Shown here: positions 1-6,669 of the stretch, one piece after another
How the letters are laid out: each line of letters starts with the position of its first letter
Position numbering within the stretch: the stretch's first letter is position 1
Assembly: GCA_937995555.1 (NCBI GenBank)
Contig: CALKJX010000058.1
Location: forward strand, 1-11,886
Source of the DNA: an uncultured Elioraea sp.
GTDB taxonomy: Bacteria > Pseudomonadota > Alphaproteobacteria > Acetobacterales > Acetobacteraceae
Length of the DNA: 11,886 nt
Reading direction: 5' to 3'
Program-made: the position numbers and the translations under genes
Notes under the pieces: generated by a model
What the model was told of the DNA's origin: nothing
The model's input: only the letters and a program-made list of their open reading frames with translations
Database searches by the model: none

Positions 1-305
1 TTCAGGTTGGTCAGGATCGCGGCGAGATCACCCGAACGCTGGATCACCGGGCCGGAGGTGGCGCGGAAGCCCACCCCCAGTTCGCGCGCGACGATCTGCG
101 CCAGCGTGGTCTTGCCGAGCCCTGGCGGCCCGTGCAGCAGCACGTGATCGAGCGCCTCGCCGCGCGCGCGGGCGGCCTGGACGAACACGGCGAGGTTCGC
201 CTTGGCCTGGGCCTGGCCGATGAAGTCGTCGAGCCGGGTCGGCCGCAGCGCCGCCTCGCCGAGATCGTCGCCGCGCGCGGCCGGGTCGGTCAGCCGGTCG
301 GTCAT
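1..305 (-). CDS. ruvB: Holliday junction branch-migration ATPase RuvB (N-terminal part, cut by window edge)
   Basis: RuvB is the hexameric AAA+ motor that, with RuvA, drives branch migration of Holliday junctions in the cytoplasm during recombinational repair. The first 101 codons are present; the rest lies beyond base 1. The frame contains the RuvB family opening LRPTRLDDFIGQ (residues 20-31), the Walker A motif GPPGLGKT (59-66), and the following ARELG and TSGPVIQRSGDLAAILTNL stretch typical of RuvB. The ATG at 305-303 overlaps the ruvA stop as ATGA, which implies translational coupling and co-expression. It is the last visible gene of the recA-deaminase-ruvA-ruvB block. The truncation is only the window edge, not a mutation. 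Identity is very secure; Walker B, the sensors and the C-terminal winged helix cannot be checked here. Confidence 0.97.
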   Translation of the reverse strand, partial: MTDRLTDPAARGDDLGEAALRPTRLDDFIGQAQAKANLAVFVQAARARGEALDHVLLHGPPGLGKTTLAQIVARELGVGFRATSGPVIQRSGDLAAILTNL

Positions 306-910
306 CGCGCGAGCGCCTTCAGCCCTTCGCGGATCATCGCCTCGACGGTGGCGGCCGCACCGAGGCGCTGGCGCGCGGCCGCGAGCGCGGGCTCTGCCTC
401 GGCGCGGCGGTAGCCGAGATTGGCGAGCGCCGAGACCGCATCCGCCAGCAGCGGATCGGCGGGCGGGGCGGGCACCGATGCCGCGGCCGGGATCGCCTCC
501 GCGCCCGTAAAGCCGGGCTTGCCCTTGAGTTCCGTCACCAGCCGGGCCGCGAGCCGGGCACCCACGCCCGAAGCGCGGGTCAGCGTCTTGGCGTCGCCGG
601 TGGCGACCGCGGCCGCGATCTGGCCGGGCGAGAACGCGCCAAGCAGCGCGAGTGCCACCTTCGCCCCCACCCCCTGCACGGTCAGCAGGGTGCGGAAGGC
701 GGCGCGCTCGGTCGCGTCGAGGAAGCCGTAGAGCGTGATCGCGTCCTCGCGCACCATGGTCTCGATCGCGAGCGTGGCCGGCGCGCCGGGCGGCGGCAGG
801 GCGGCGAGCGTGCGCGTCGAGACGCCGACCACGTAGCCCACGCCGTTGACGTCGATCAGCACGCCCTCGGCGTCGGCGGCGATGATCGTTCCGGACAGGC
901 GACCGATCAT
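302..910 (-). CDS. ruvA: Holliday junction DNA-binding protein RuvA
   Basis: RuvA forms a tetramer that clamps the four-way junction in square-planar form and loads RuvB on opposite arms. The frame gives 202 residues, close to the usual length of about 200. Seen directly: an N-terminal OB-fold opening MIGRLSGTI with NGVGY at 22-26; the acidic pin Glu55-Asp56 in REDAITLYGF, at the same positions as in E. coli; a first helix-hairpin-helix around GVG at 80-82 and a second around GVG at 115-117 followed by RLVTELK; a Pro/Ala-rich linker near 138-152; and a C-terminal RuvB-binding domain from about 153. The ATG at 910-908 lies 9 bases after the deaminase stop with only a weak GGA Shine-Dalgarno element, so translation probably depends on the upstream gene. 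The TGA overlaps the ruvB start. No ruvC is adjacent, although ruvC-ruvA-ruvB is the common order in related bacteria. Confidence 0.98.
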   Translation of the reverse strand: MIGRLSGTIIAADAEGVLIDVNGVGYVVGVSTRTLAALPPPGAPATLAIETMVREDAITLYGFLDATERAAFRTLLTVQGVGAKVALALLGAFSPGQIAAAVATGDAKTLTRASGVGARLAARLVTELKGKPGFTGAEAIPAAASVPAPPADPLLADAVSALANLGYRRAEAEPALAAARQRLGAAATVEAMIREGLKALAR

Positions 911-919
911 CGGGTCCGT

Positions 920-1335
920 CTAGCGGCGGTAGGGGGCCGGCAGCAGCGCGCGCAGGGCCACCCGGCCCTGCCCCGGCACCAGCACCTCGGCCTCGGGGGC
1001 GTAGTCGAGCAGCAGCTCGCGGCAGAGGCCGCAGGGTGACACCAGCGTCGGCCCACCCGGCTCGTCGGGGCGGGGATGGCGCACCGCCGCGACCAGTGCC
1101 ACCGTCTCGCCGGCCCGCACCGCCTCGCCCAGCGCCAACGCCTCGGCGCAGACCGCCGCCCGGCCGACCGTCGCGTCCAGGTTGACGGCGACGAAGATGC
1201 GCCCGGAGGCCGTGCGCAGCGCCGCGCCCACCGTGTGCCGGCCGTAGCGGTAGTGTTGCCGCACCACCTCCTCGGCCGCGCGGACCAGCGCATGGTCGGC
1301 CGGGCCGAGCAGCAGCGCGAACGCGCCCTCGGCAC

Positions 1336-1339
<4 letters not shown>
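920..1339 (-). CDS. Zinc-dependent cytidine/blasticidin-S-type nucleoside deaminase
   Basis: This is a small 139-residue member of the cytidine deaminase fold, expected to deaminate cytidine, deoxycytidine or a related cytosine nucleoside in the cytoplasm. The zinc signature is complete: Cys64-Ala-Glu66 (one ligand and the proton-shuttling Glu) and Pro102-Cys103-x-x-Cys106-Arg (the other two ligands). From memory, several segments resemble blasticidin-S deaminase more than housekeeping Cdd: GRIFVAVN (46-53), CAEALALGEA (64-73), SPCGLCRELLLD (101-112) and a terminal RALLPAPY (130-137). The start chosen is GTG at 1339-1337, which overlaps the recA TGA (GTGA). A longer frame extends upstream, but that part is only recA read in another frame. 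Length matches single-domain tetrameric deaminases. The stop is TAG. Its place between recA and ruvA suggests co-expression with repair genes; whether it has a repair role (for example cleaning the nucleotide pool) is inference. Fold is secure; substrate is not. Confidence 0.88.
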
Positions 1340-2370
<1,031 letters not shown>

Positions 2371-2486
2371 GTCGGTCTCTGTCCTGCCGTCTCGGGGGCT
2401 CAACCTCGGGTGATGCCGCACGATCGCGGATTCGCGCTCCATTACCACAGGGTCCGGGCCGCGTCGCATCGGATCGCGTGGCGACT

Positions 2487-2501
2487 GTCCACGCTTTGTT
2501 C
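2487..2501 (-). promoter_or_regulatory. Putative SOS box (LexA site) upstream of recA
   Basis: The plus strand reads GTCC-ACGCTTT-GTTC, seven of eight defined bases of the alphaproteobacterial LexA consensus GTTC-N7-GTTC. On the recA strand it reads GAAC-N7-GGAC and overlaps a TGGACA -35-like hexamer. The distance to the recA ATG is about 117 bases. LexA bound here would be expected to repress recA and, through it, the co-transcribed deaminase, ruvA and ruvB. The one mismatch and the chance of a random hit in a 471-base gap keep this tentative. Confidence 0.45.
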
Positions 2502-2668
2502 CGAGTCAGGCGATGGCGCTCGCGATCACAGAAGCGTGAGGGTTCGAACTGAAACCTTCGACATGATCCACAGCAACGCATCCGAAACCCTTTTCTGCGC
2601 GAATACGCCTCGACGGACCGCACTGGTCCATGGCGCACGACCCGGCTCCTCCCCGCTGCGGTCGGCGC

Positions 2669-2693
2669 GGCAGCCCCCCAGAAGAATGCTGCC
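2669..2693 (+). promoter_or_regulatory. Inverted repeat just before the orphan terminator (possible alternative RNA fold)
   Basis: GGCAGC at 2669-2674 pairs with GCTGCC at 2688-2693, leaving a 13-base loop. That loop contains most of a C-run (2674-2679) that could instead pair with the G-run 2698-2702 forming the 5' arm of the terminator. Two mutually exclusive structures are therefore possible. Whether this is a real switch is not shown. Confidence 0.35.
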
Positions 2694-2697
2694 ACTC

Positions 2698-2731
2698 GGG
2701 GGCGCGGCTTCGGTCGCGCCCCCCTTCTTTT
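2698..2731 (+). terminator. Strong rho-independent terminator, plus strand, with no obvious upstream gene
   Basis: An 11-base-pair, nearly all-GC stem (2698-2708 with 2713-2723, one G-T wobble) is capped by a TTCG tetraloop at 2709-2712 and followed by C-TTCTTTT to 2731. The T-run exists only on the plus strand, so it ends rightward transcription. The nearest plus-strand gene, gldA, starts 110 bases downstream, and recA runs the other way. The terminated transcript is therefore either a small RNA begun within roughly 2400-2680 or the leader of gldA. Confidence 0.85.
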
Positions 2732-2764
2732 GCCCTCCGCGCATGACGCTTCGGTGAACTCGGG

Positions 2765-2821
2765 CCCGCGCTTGACTTCGCTCAAGACAGGCGCGGGCGC
2801 GGGCGTGTCTCTTCCCGCCCG
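2765..2821 (+). promoter_or_regulatory. Two tandem hairpins in the gldA leader
   Basis: The first has outer arms CCCGCGC (2765-2771) and GCGCGGG (2791-2797), with an inner CTTGA/TCAAG stem (2771-2775, 2782-2786) around a TTCG loop. The second has CGGGCG (2800-2805) and CGCCCG (2816-2821) around a 10-base loop. Neither is followed by a T-run, so they are not terminators. They sit immediately before the gldA ribosome-binding site and could affect leader folding or simply reflect GC-rich sequence. Confidence 0.35.
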
Positions 2822-2828
2822 ATCGAGC

Positions 2829-2835
2829 AAAGGAG
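2829..2835 (+). promoter_or_regulatory. Ribosome-binding site of gldA
   Basis: AAAGGAG lies 6 bases before the ATG at 2842. It is a strong Shine-Dalgarno match and fixes the gldA start. That start agrees with the family N-terminus (FPGRYVQGEGAL). Confidence 0.85.
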
Positions 2836-2841
2836 AACACC

Positions 2842-3954
2842 ATGCTGACCACCGCCATCTTCCCGGGCCGCTACGTGCAGGGCGAAGGCGCGCTCGCCGT
2901 GCTGGGCGAGGAGCTCGCCCGGTTCGGCACGCGCGGCTTCGCCGTGATGGACCCCTTCGCCGCCGACGCGCTGACGTCCGAGATCGAGGCCGGGCTCGCG
3001 GGCAAGGTGGCACTCGCCGCCGAGCGCTTCGCGGGCTAGTGCAGCGACGAGGAGATCTCGCGGCTCGCCGGGATCGCGAAGGGCTCGGGCGCGGCGGTGA
3101 TTGCCGGCATCGGCGGCGGCAAGGCGCTCGACACCGCCAAGGCGGTCGCGCACACGCTCGGCCTGCCGGTCGCGATCGTGCCGACCATCGCCTCGACCGA
3201 TGCGCCGACCTCCGCGCTCTCGGTGATCTACTCGCCCGAGGGCGCGTTCAAGCGCTACCTGATCCTGCCGCACAACCCCAGCGTCGTGCTGGTGGATACG
3301 GGCGTGATCGCGCGCGCCCCGGTGCGCTTCCTGGTCGCCGGCATGGGCGATGCGCTCTCGACCTGGTTCGAGGCCGAGGACTGCCGCATCAAGCGCGGCA
3401 CCAACATGACCGGGCGGCTCGGGCCGATGACCGCCTATGCGCTGGCCCGGCTCTGCTACGACACGCTGCTGCAATACGGCGTGCTGGCCAAGGCCGCCTG
3501 CGCGCAGCAGGTGGTGACGCCGGCGCTGGAGCACATCGTCGAGGCGAACACGCTGCTCTCGGGCCTCGGCTTCGAGAGCGGCGGGCTCGCGGCCGCGCAC
3601 GCGATCCACAACGGGCTGACCGTGCTGCACGAGACCCACGCCTATTGGCATGGCGAGAAGGTGGCGATCGGCACGCTCGCGCTGCTGATGCTGGCCGACC
3701 GCTAGCCGGCGCTGATCGACGAGGTGTTCGGCTTCTGCGAGGCGGTGGGCTTGCCGACCACGCTCGCCGCGATCGGACTCGGCGGCGTGGACGACGCGGC
3801 GCTGATGCGGGTGGCCGAGCGCGCCTGCGCCGAGGGCGAGACGATCTGGAACGAGCCGCACATGGTCAACCCGCGCCGCGTGGTGGCGGCGCTGCGGGCG
3901 GTGGATGCGGAAGGGACGCGCCGGGCGAAGATGTTGCGGCTCGCCGCGGAGTAG
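2842..3954 (+). pseudogene. gldA: Glycerol dehydrogenase GldA, interrupted by two in-frame TAG codons
   Basis: Intact GldA is a zinc- and NAD-dependent dehydrogenase converting glycerol to dihydroxyacetone. The frame spans 371 codons including the final TAG, matching the family length of about 367 residues, and aligns end to end without visible indels. Seen: KY/RY-VQG start; NAD-binding GIGGGKALDTAKA; PTIASTDAPTSALSVIY; zinc-ligand regions GMGDALSTWFEA, AAAHAIHNGL and YWHGEKVAIG; and the AEGETIWN tail. Codon 66 (3037-3039) is TAG where relatives have Glu in the FGGEC/FSGEA segment, one base from GAG. Codon 288 (3703-3705) is TAG at a variable site between DR and PALIDEV. As read, translation stops after 65 residues, before the NAD motif. 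TAG also ends this gene, the deaminase and the neighbouring dehydrogenase, so general recoding is unlikely. The good ribosome site and uniform GC-rich codons imply recent inactivation or sequence errors. Confidence 0.85.
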
Positions 3955-3958
3955 GCGG

Positions 3959-4693
3959 CTACACCAGCGCGCGGCCGCCGTCGGCGAGGATGGTCGTCCC
4001 CGTCACCTTCGGCATCATCGTCACGGCGGCGTAGATCGTCAGCGCGATCTCCTCCGGCTTGGCCCAGCCGAGCGGGGTGGCCTTGGCGATCGCCGCGTGT
4101 TGCTCCGGCGTCCACATCCGCGCCATGTCGGTATCGACCGGCCCGGGGGCGACCGCCACCACGCGGATCGTGGGCGCGAGCGCGCGGCCAAGGCTGATCG
4201 TCATCGTATCGACCGCCGCCTTGGCGGCGCAGTAGGCGACACTGCTGCCCTGGCCGCGCCGCGCGGCAACCGAGGAGAGGTTGATGATCACCGCAGGCTC
4301 GCGCTTGCGGAGCAGCTTCACGAACGACCGCGCGCAATAGAGCGGCCCCATCGCGTTGATACGGAACACGCGCTCGATCAGCGCGTCGTCGAGCGCGTCG
4401 AGATCGTGATGCGGCACCGGACGAGTCCAGCCGGCATTGTTCACCAGCGCATCGAGCCCGTCGAACGCCGCGCCGACCGTCGCTGCGGCGGCCGCGACCG
4501 ATGCGCTGTCGGCGACATCGGCCTGCACCATCAGGTGCCCCTCGCCCGCGAGCGAACCGAGCGTCGCCTCGGCGGCCGTACGGTCCGAGCCGTAGAGGAT
4601 CGCCACCCGCCAGCCCTCGGCGGCGAACAGCCGCGCGGTGGCCGCGCCGATGCCGCGATTGCCGCCCGTCACCGCCACGCTGCGTGTCGTCAT
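3959..4693 (-). CDS. Short-chain dehydrogenase/reductase (SDR), FabG-like, at the end of the tct operon
   Basis: A classical SDR of 244 residues, expected to be a cytoplasmic NAD(P)(H)-dependent oxidoreductase acting on a hydroxyl/keto group. Motifs in order: TGGNRGIG (9-16) nucleotide-binding turn; Asp59-Val60; NNAG (85-88); Asn113; Ser140/Ser141 in INLSS; the catalytic pair Tyr154-x-x-x-Lys158 in AYCAAKAA; PG near APGPVDTDM; and the typical end TGTTILADGG. The catalytic tetrad Asn-Ser-Tyr-Lys is complete. The start at 4693 overlaps the tctA stop (ATGA); an in-frame extension to 4750 is only tctA coding sequence in another frame. This coupling ties it to the transporter, so it probably acts on the imported carboxylate or a breakdown product. 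Family level resembles 3-oxoacyl-ACP reductase and glucose-1-dehydrogenase types; the actual substrate cannot be read from sequence. It ends in TAG, four bases from the convergent gldA stop. Confidence 0.92.
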   Translation of the reverse strand: MTTRSVAVTGGNRGIGAATARLFAAEGWRVAILYGSDRTAAEATLGSLAGEGHLMVQADVADSASVAAAAATVGAAFDGLDALVNNAGWTRPVPHHDLDALDDALIERVFRINAMGPLYCARSFVKLLRKREPAVIINLSSVAARRGQGSSVAYCAAKAAVDTMTISLGRALAPTIRVVAVAPGPVDTDMARMWTPEQHAAIAKATPLGWAKPEEIALTIYAAVTMMPKVTGTTILADGGRALV

Positions 4694-6189
4694 GCCGGAA
4701 CCTCCTGCCGCCGCCCTCGCCGGACCAGCCCGACCAGGATCGCGAGCCACACGACCGCCGTGATCGCCGCCAGCACTGCCGCGATCGGGCGCGAGACGAA
4801 ATAGGCGAGGCTGCCGTCGCCCTTCATCATCGTCGTCATGAAGTGCTTCTCGAGCTGATCGCCGAGCACGATGCCGAGGATCGCGGGCGCCACGGGGATG
4901 CCGTTCTCCTCCATCAGCCAGGCGAGGATGCCCATCACCATCATGATCACCAGCGCGAAGGGATCGTTATCGATCGCAAACGAACCGACCATGCAGAAGA
5001 TCAGGATCAGGGGCGTCAGCACCGGGCGCGGCACGGTCAGCACCTTGGCGCAGAGCCGGATCGCGACGAGGCCGATCGGGATCATGATCAGGTTGGCGAT
5101 GATGAAGGCGAGGAACAGCGCGCCGATCTGCTCGGGGTTCATCAGGAAGATGTCGGGGCCGGGCTGCAATCCCTTCATCAGCAGGAGCCCGATCACGATC
5201 GCGGTCACGGAATCGCCGGGGATGCCGAACACCAGCGCCGGCACCCAGGCACCGGCGATCGCGGCGTTGTTGGCCGCCCCCGCATCGACCAGCCCCTCCT
5301 CCGAGCCCTTGCCGAACCGGTCGGGATCCTTCGAGAACCGCTTGCCGACGGCGTAGCTGATCCAGGCGGCGATGTCGGCGCCGGCGCCGGGCAGGATGCC
5401 GATCGCCGTGCCGATGGTGTTGCCGCGCACGATGTTCACGGGGTACCGCCGCAGCACGGAACCTGTCCCGCGCAGGATGCTGCCGATGCGCTTCACCTGC
5501 ACCTCGGCCGCGTTGCGGATGGTCGGCAGGTTGCGCAGGATCTCGGCGATCGCGAACATGCCCACCATGGCCGGAATGAACGCGACCCCCGAGAGCAGAT
5601 TGCCGAAGCCCATGGTGAAGCGCGGATAGCCCGAGGTCACATCCTGCCCGATCGTGGCGATGAACAGCCCGGTCAGCAGGCTCACCGCGCCCTTCAGCGG
5701 ATCGCGGCCCGCGACCATCACCGCGCAGGAGAGCCCCAGCGCGACCAGCCAGAAATACTCCATCCCCGAGAAGCGCAGCGCGACCTCGGCGAGGCGTGGC
5801 GCGAGCAGGATCAGCACGGCCGTGCCGAACAGCCCGCCGATCGCCGAGGTGACGAGACAGATCCCGAGGGCGAGCTCCGGCTTGCCCTGCTTCGTCAGGT
5901 TGTAGGCATCGTCCACATAGGCGGCCGAGGCGGGCGTGCCCGGAATGCGCATCAGCGCGCCCGGGATGTCGCCGGCAAAGATCGCCATCGCGGTGGTCAT
6001 CACCACGGCGGTGAGCGCGGTGACGGGATCGAGGAAGAAGCTCACCGGCACCAGCAGCGCCACCGCCATGGTCGCGGACAGGCCGGGCATCGAGCCGACG
6101 AACAGGCCGAACAGGGCGGCGCCGATGCCGACCAGCACGGTCTGCGGCTGCGCGAGCAGTGCTAGGGCCTGCGGCAGCGCCTCGATCAT
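4690..6189 (-). CDS. tctA: Tripartite tricarboxylate transporter large membrane subunit TctA
   Basis: TctA is the large inner-membrane permease of TTT transporters, which use an ion gradient to import carboxylates delivered by a TctC-type binding protein. The frame gives 499 residues, the usual size, and is strongly hydrophobic with about ten or more membrane spans. Family signatures: GSMPGLSATMAVALL (32-46); GDIPGALMRIPGTPASAA (73-90) followed by the KQGKPELALG loop; the second-half repeat GILPGAGADIAAWISY; NNAAIAGAWVPAL; and FGIPGDSVTAIVIGLLLMKGLQPGPD. The ATG at 6189-6187 overlaps the tctB stop (ATGA), and its own TGA overlaps the dehydrogenase start, so it is coupled on both sides. An in-frame extension upstream to 6606 is tctB sequence in the wrong frame. 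Nothing is missing or odd within the gene. Confidence 0.97.
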   Translation of the reverse strand: MIEALPQALALLAQPQTVLVGIGAALFGLFVGSMPGLSATMAVALLVPVSFFLDPVTALTAVVMTTAMAIFAGDIPGALMRIPGTPASAAYVDDAYNLTKQGKPELALGICLVTSAIGGLFGTAVLILLAPRLAEVALRFSGMEYFWLVALGLSCAVMVAGRDPLKGAVSLLTGLFIATIGQDVTSGYPRFTMGFGNLLSGVAFIPAMVGMFAIAEILRNLPTIRNAAEVQVKRIGSILRGTGSVLRRYPVNIVRGNTIGTAIGILPGAGADIAAWISYAVGKRFSKDPDRFGKGSEEGLVDAGAANNAAIAGAWVPALVFGIPGDSVTAIVIGLLLMKGLQPGPDIFLMNPEQIGALFLAFIIANLIMIPIGLVAIRLCAKVLTVPRPVLTPLILIFCMVGSFAIDNDPFALVIMMVMGILAWLMEENGIPVAPAILGIVLGDQLEKHFMTTMMKGDGSLAYFVSRPIAAVLAAITAVVWLAILVGLVRRGRRQEVPA

Positions 6190-6665
6190 GCGCCGTACCT
6201 GAGATGCAGCAGCACGCCGAGCGGCAGCGGCACGCGCAGCCACTCGGCGAACATCAGATGGATCGCCAGCGGGCCGAGCGCCGCGGTCGCGATCGCGAGC
6301 TGCCACGACGCACCGAACCGGCGCGTCAGCACGAGCAGGATCGCCGCGGCGGTGGGGATGAAGCCGAGGCGCTCCGCCACCGCCAGGTAGGCGACGATCG
6401 CGCCCAGCACGAGCAGCGCGTCGAGCCGCGCGCGCGGATCGGTCAACAGCGGCCCCGGCTCGATCCAGCGCGCCCCGCGCCCGGCGCGGGCGTGGCGCAG
6501 GAACAGCCCGATCGCGCAGAGCGCGAAGCCGGCTGCGATCACGCCCGGGAACAGCGACGGCCCGAAGGCCTGCCCGGGAACCATCGGGAAGTCCCGGGCG
6601 GTCCACGCGATCGCGGCCGCCGCGCCGAGCAGCACGACGCCCAGCGCGGCGTCCGACAGCTTCAA
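6186..6665 (-). CDS. tctB: Tripartite tricarboxylate transporter small membrane subunit TctB
   Basis: TctB is the small, poorly conserved membrane partner of TctA. The frame gives 159 residues with four hydrophobic segments at roughly 6-23, 40-57, 83-112 (probably two close spans or one long one) and 120-140, and a Pro/Arg-rich cytoplasmic stretch near 58-80, typical of the family. The motif FGPSLFPGVIAAGFALCAIGLFL matches the conserved FP-hydrophobic region of TctB proteins. The start is taken as TTG at 6665-6663, four bases after the tctC stop, because no ATG precedes the first membrane span; the next ATG (residue 27) would remove that span. No good Shine-Dalgarno is visible, so reinitiation after tctC is likely. 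Gene order tctC-tctB-tctA supports the call. Confidence 0.92.
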   Translation of the reverse strand: MKLSDAALGVVLLGAAAAIAWTARDFPMVPGQAFGPSLFPGVIAAGFALCAIGLFLRHARAGRGARWIEPGPLLTDPRARLDALLVLGAIVAYLAVAERLGFIPTAAAILLVLTRRFGASWQLAIATAALGPLAIHLMFAEWLRVPLPLGVLLHLRYGA

Positions 6666-6669
6666 GCGG

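Larger units (their letters stand above)
2371..2841. other. Divergent intergenic region between recA and gldA
   Basis: This 471-base gap holds the control regions of recA (leftward) and gldA (rightward). Items seen from left to right are an SOS-like site (2487-2501), an 8-base palindrome GTTCGAAC (2542-2549), a GGCAGC/GCTGCC inverted repeat (2669-2693), a strong plus-strand terminator (2698-2731), two more hairpins (2765-2797 and 2800-2821), and the gldA ribosome-binding site (2829-2835). I see no tRNA and no convincing protein gene. No clear sigma-70 promoter for gldA could be picked by eye. A TGGACA hexamer on the minus strand that overlaps the SOS-like site could be a recA -35 element, but its partner -10 is weak. 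Confidence 0.8.

Noticed and set aside
907..1335. Alternative 142-codon minus-strand frame over the deaminase gene
   Set aside because: It is a frame shadow made mostly of Arg, Cys and Trp; the overlapping frame carries complete deaminase zinc motifs.
2542..2549. GTTCGAAC resembling a tRNA T-loop or a Gram-positive LexA half-site
   Set aside because: The flanking five-base arms do not pair on either strand, so it is not a T-arm, and no second half-site lies at the right distance.
2563..2757. 64-codon plus-strand frame covering the orphan terminator (possible leader peptide)
   Set aside because: No Shine-Dalgarno before its ATG, no recognisable sequence, and it runs straight through the terminator stem; kept only as a remote leader-peptide idea.
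3943..3959. GCCGC/GCGGC hairpin spanning the convergent stops as a bidirectional terminator
   Set aside because: Only a 5-bp stem with no T-run on either strand; too weak to call.
4501..6165. Plus-strand open frame of 554 codons opposite tctA
   Set aside because: His/Asp/Arg/Gln-rich low-complexity translation, antisense to an unambiguous membrane protein gene.
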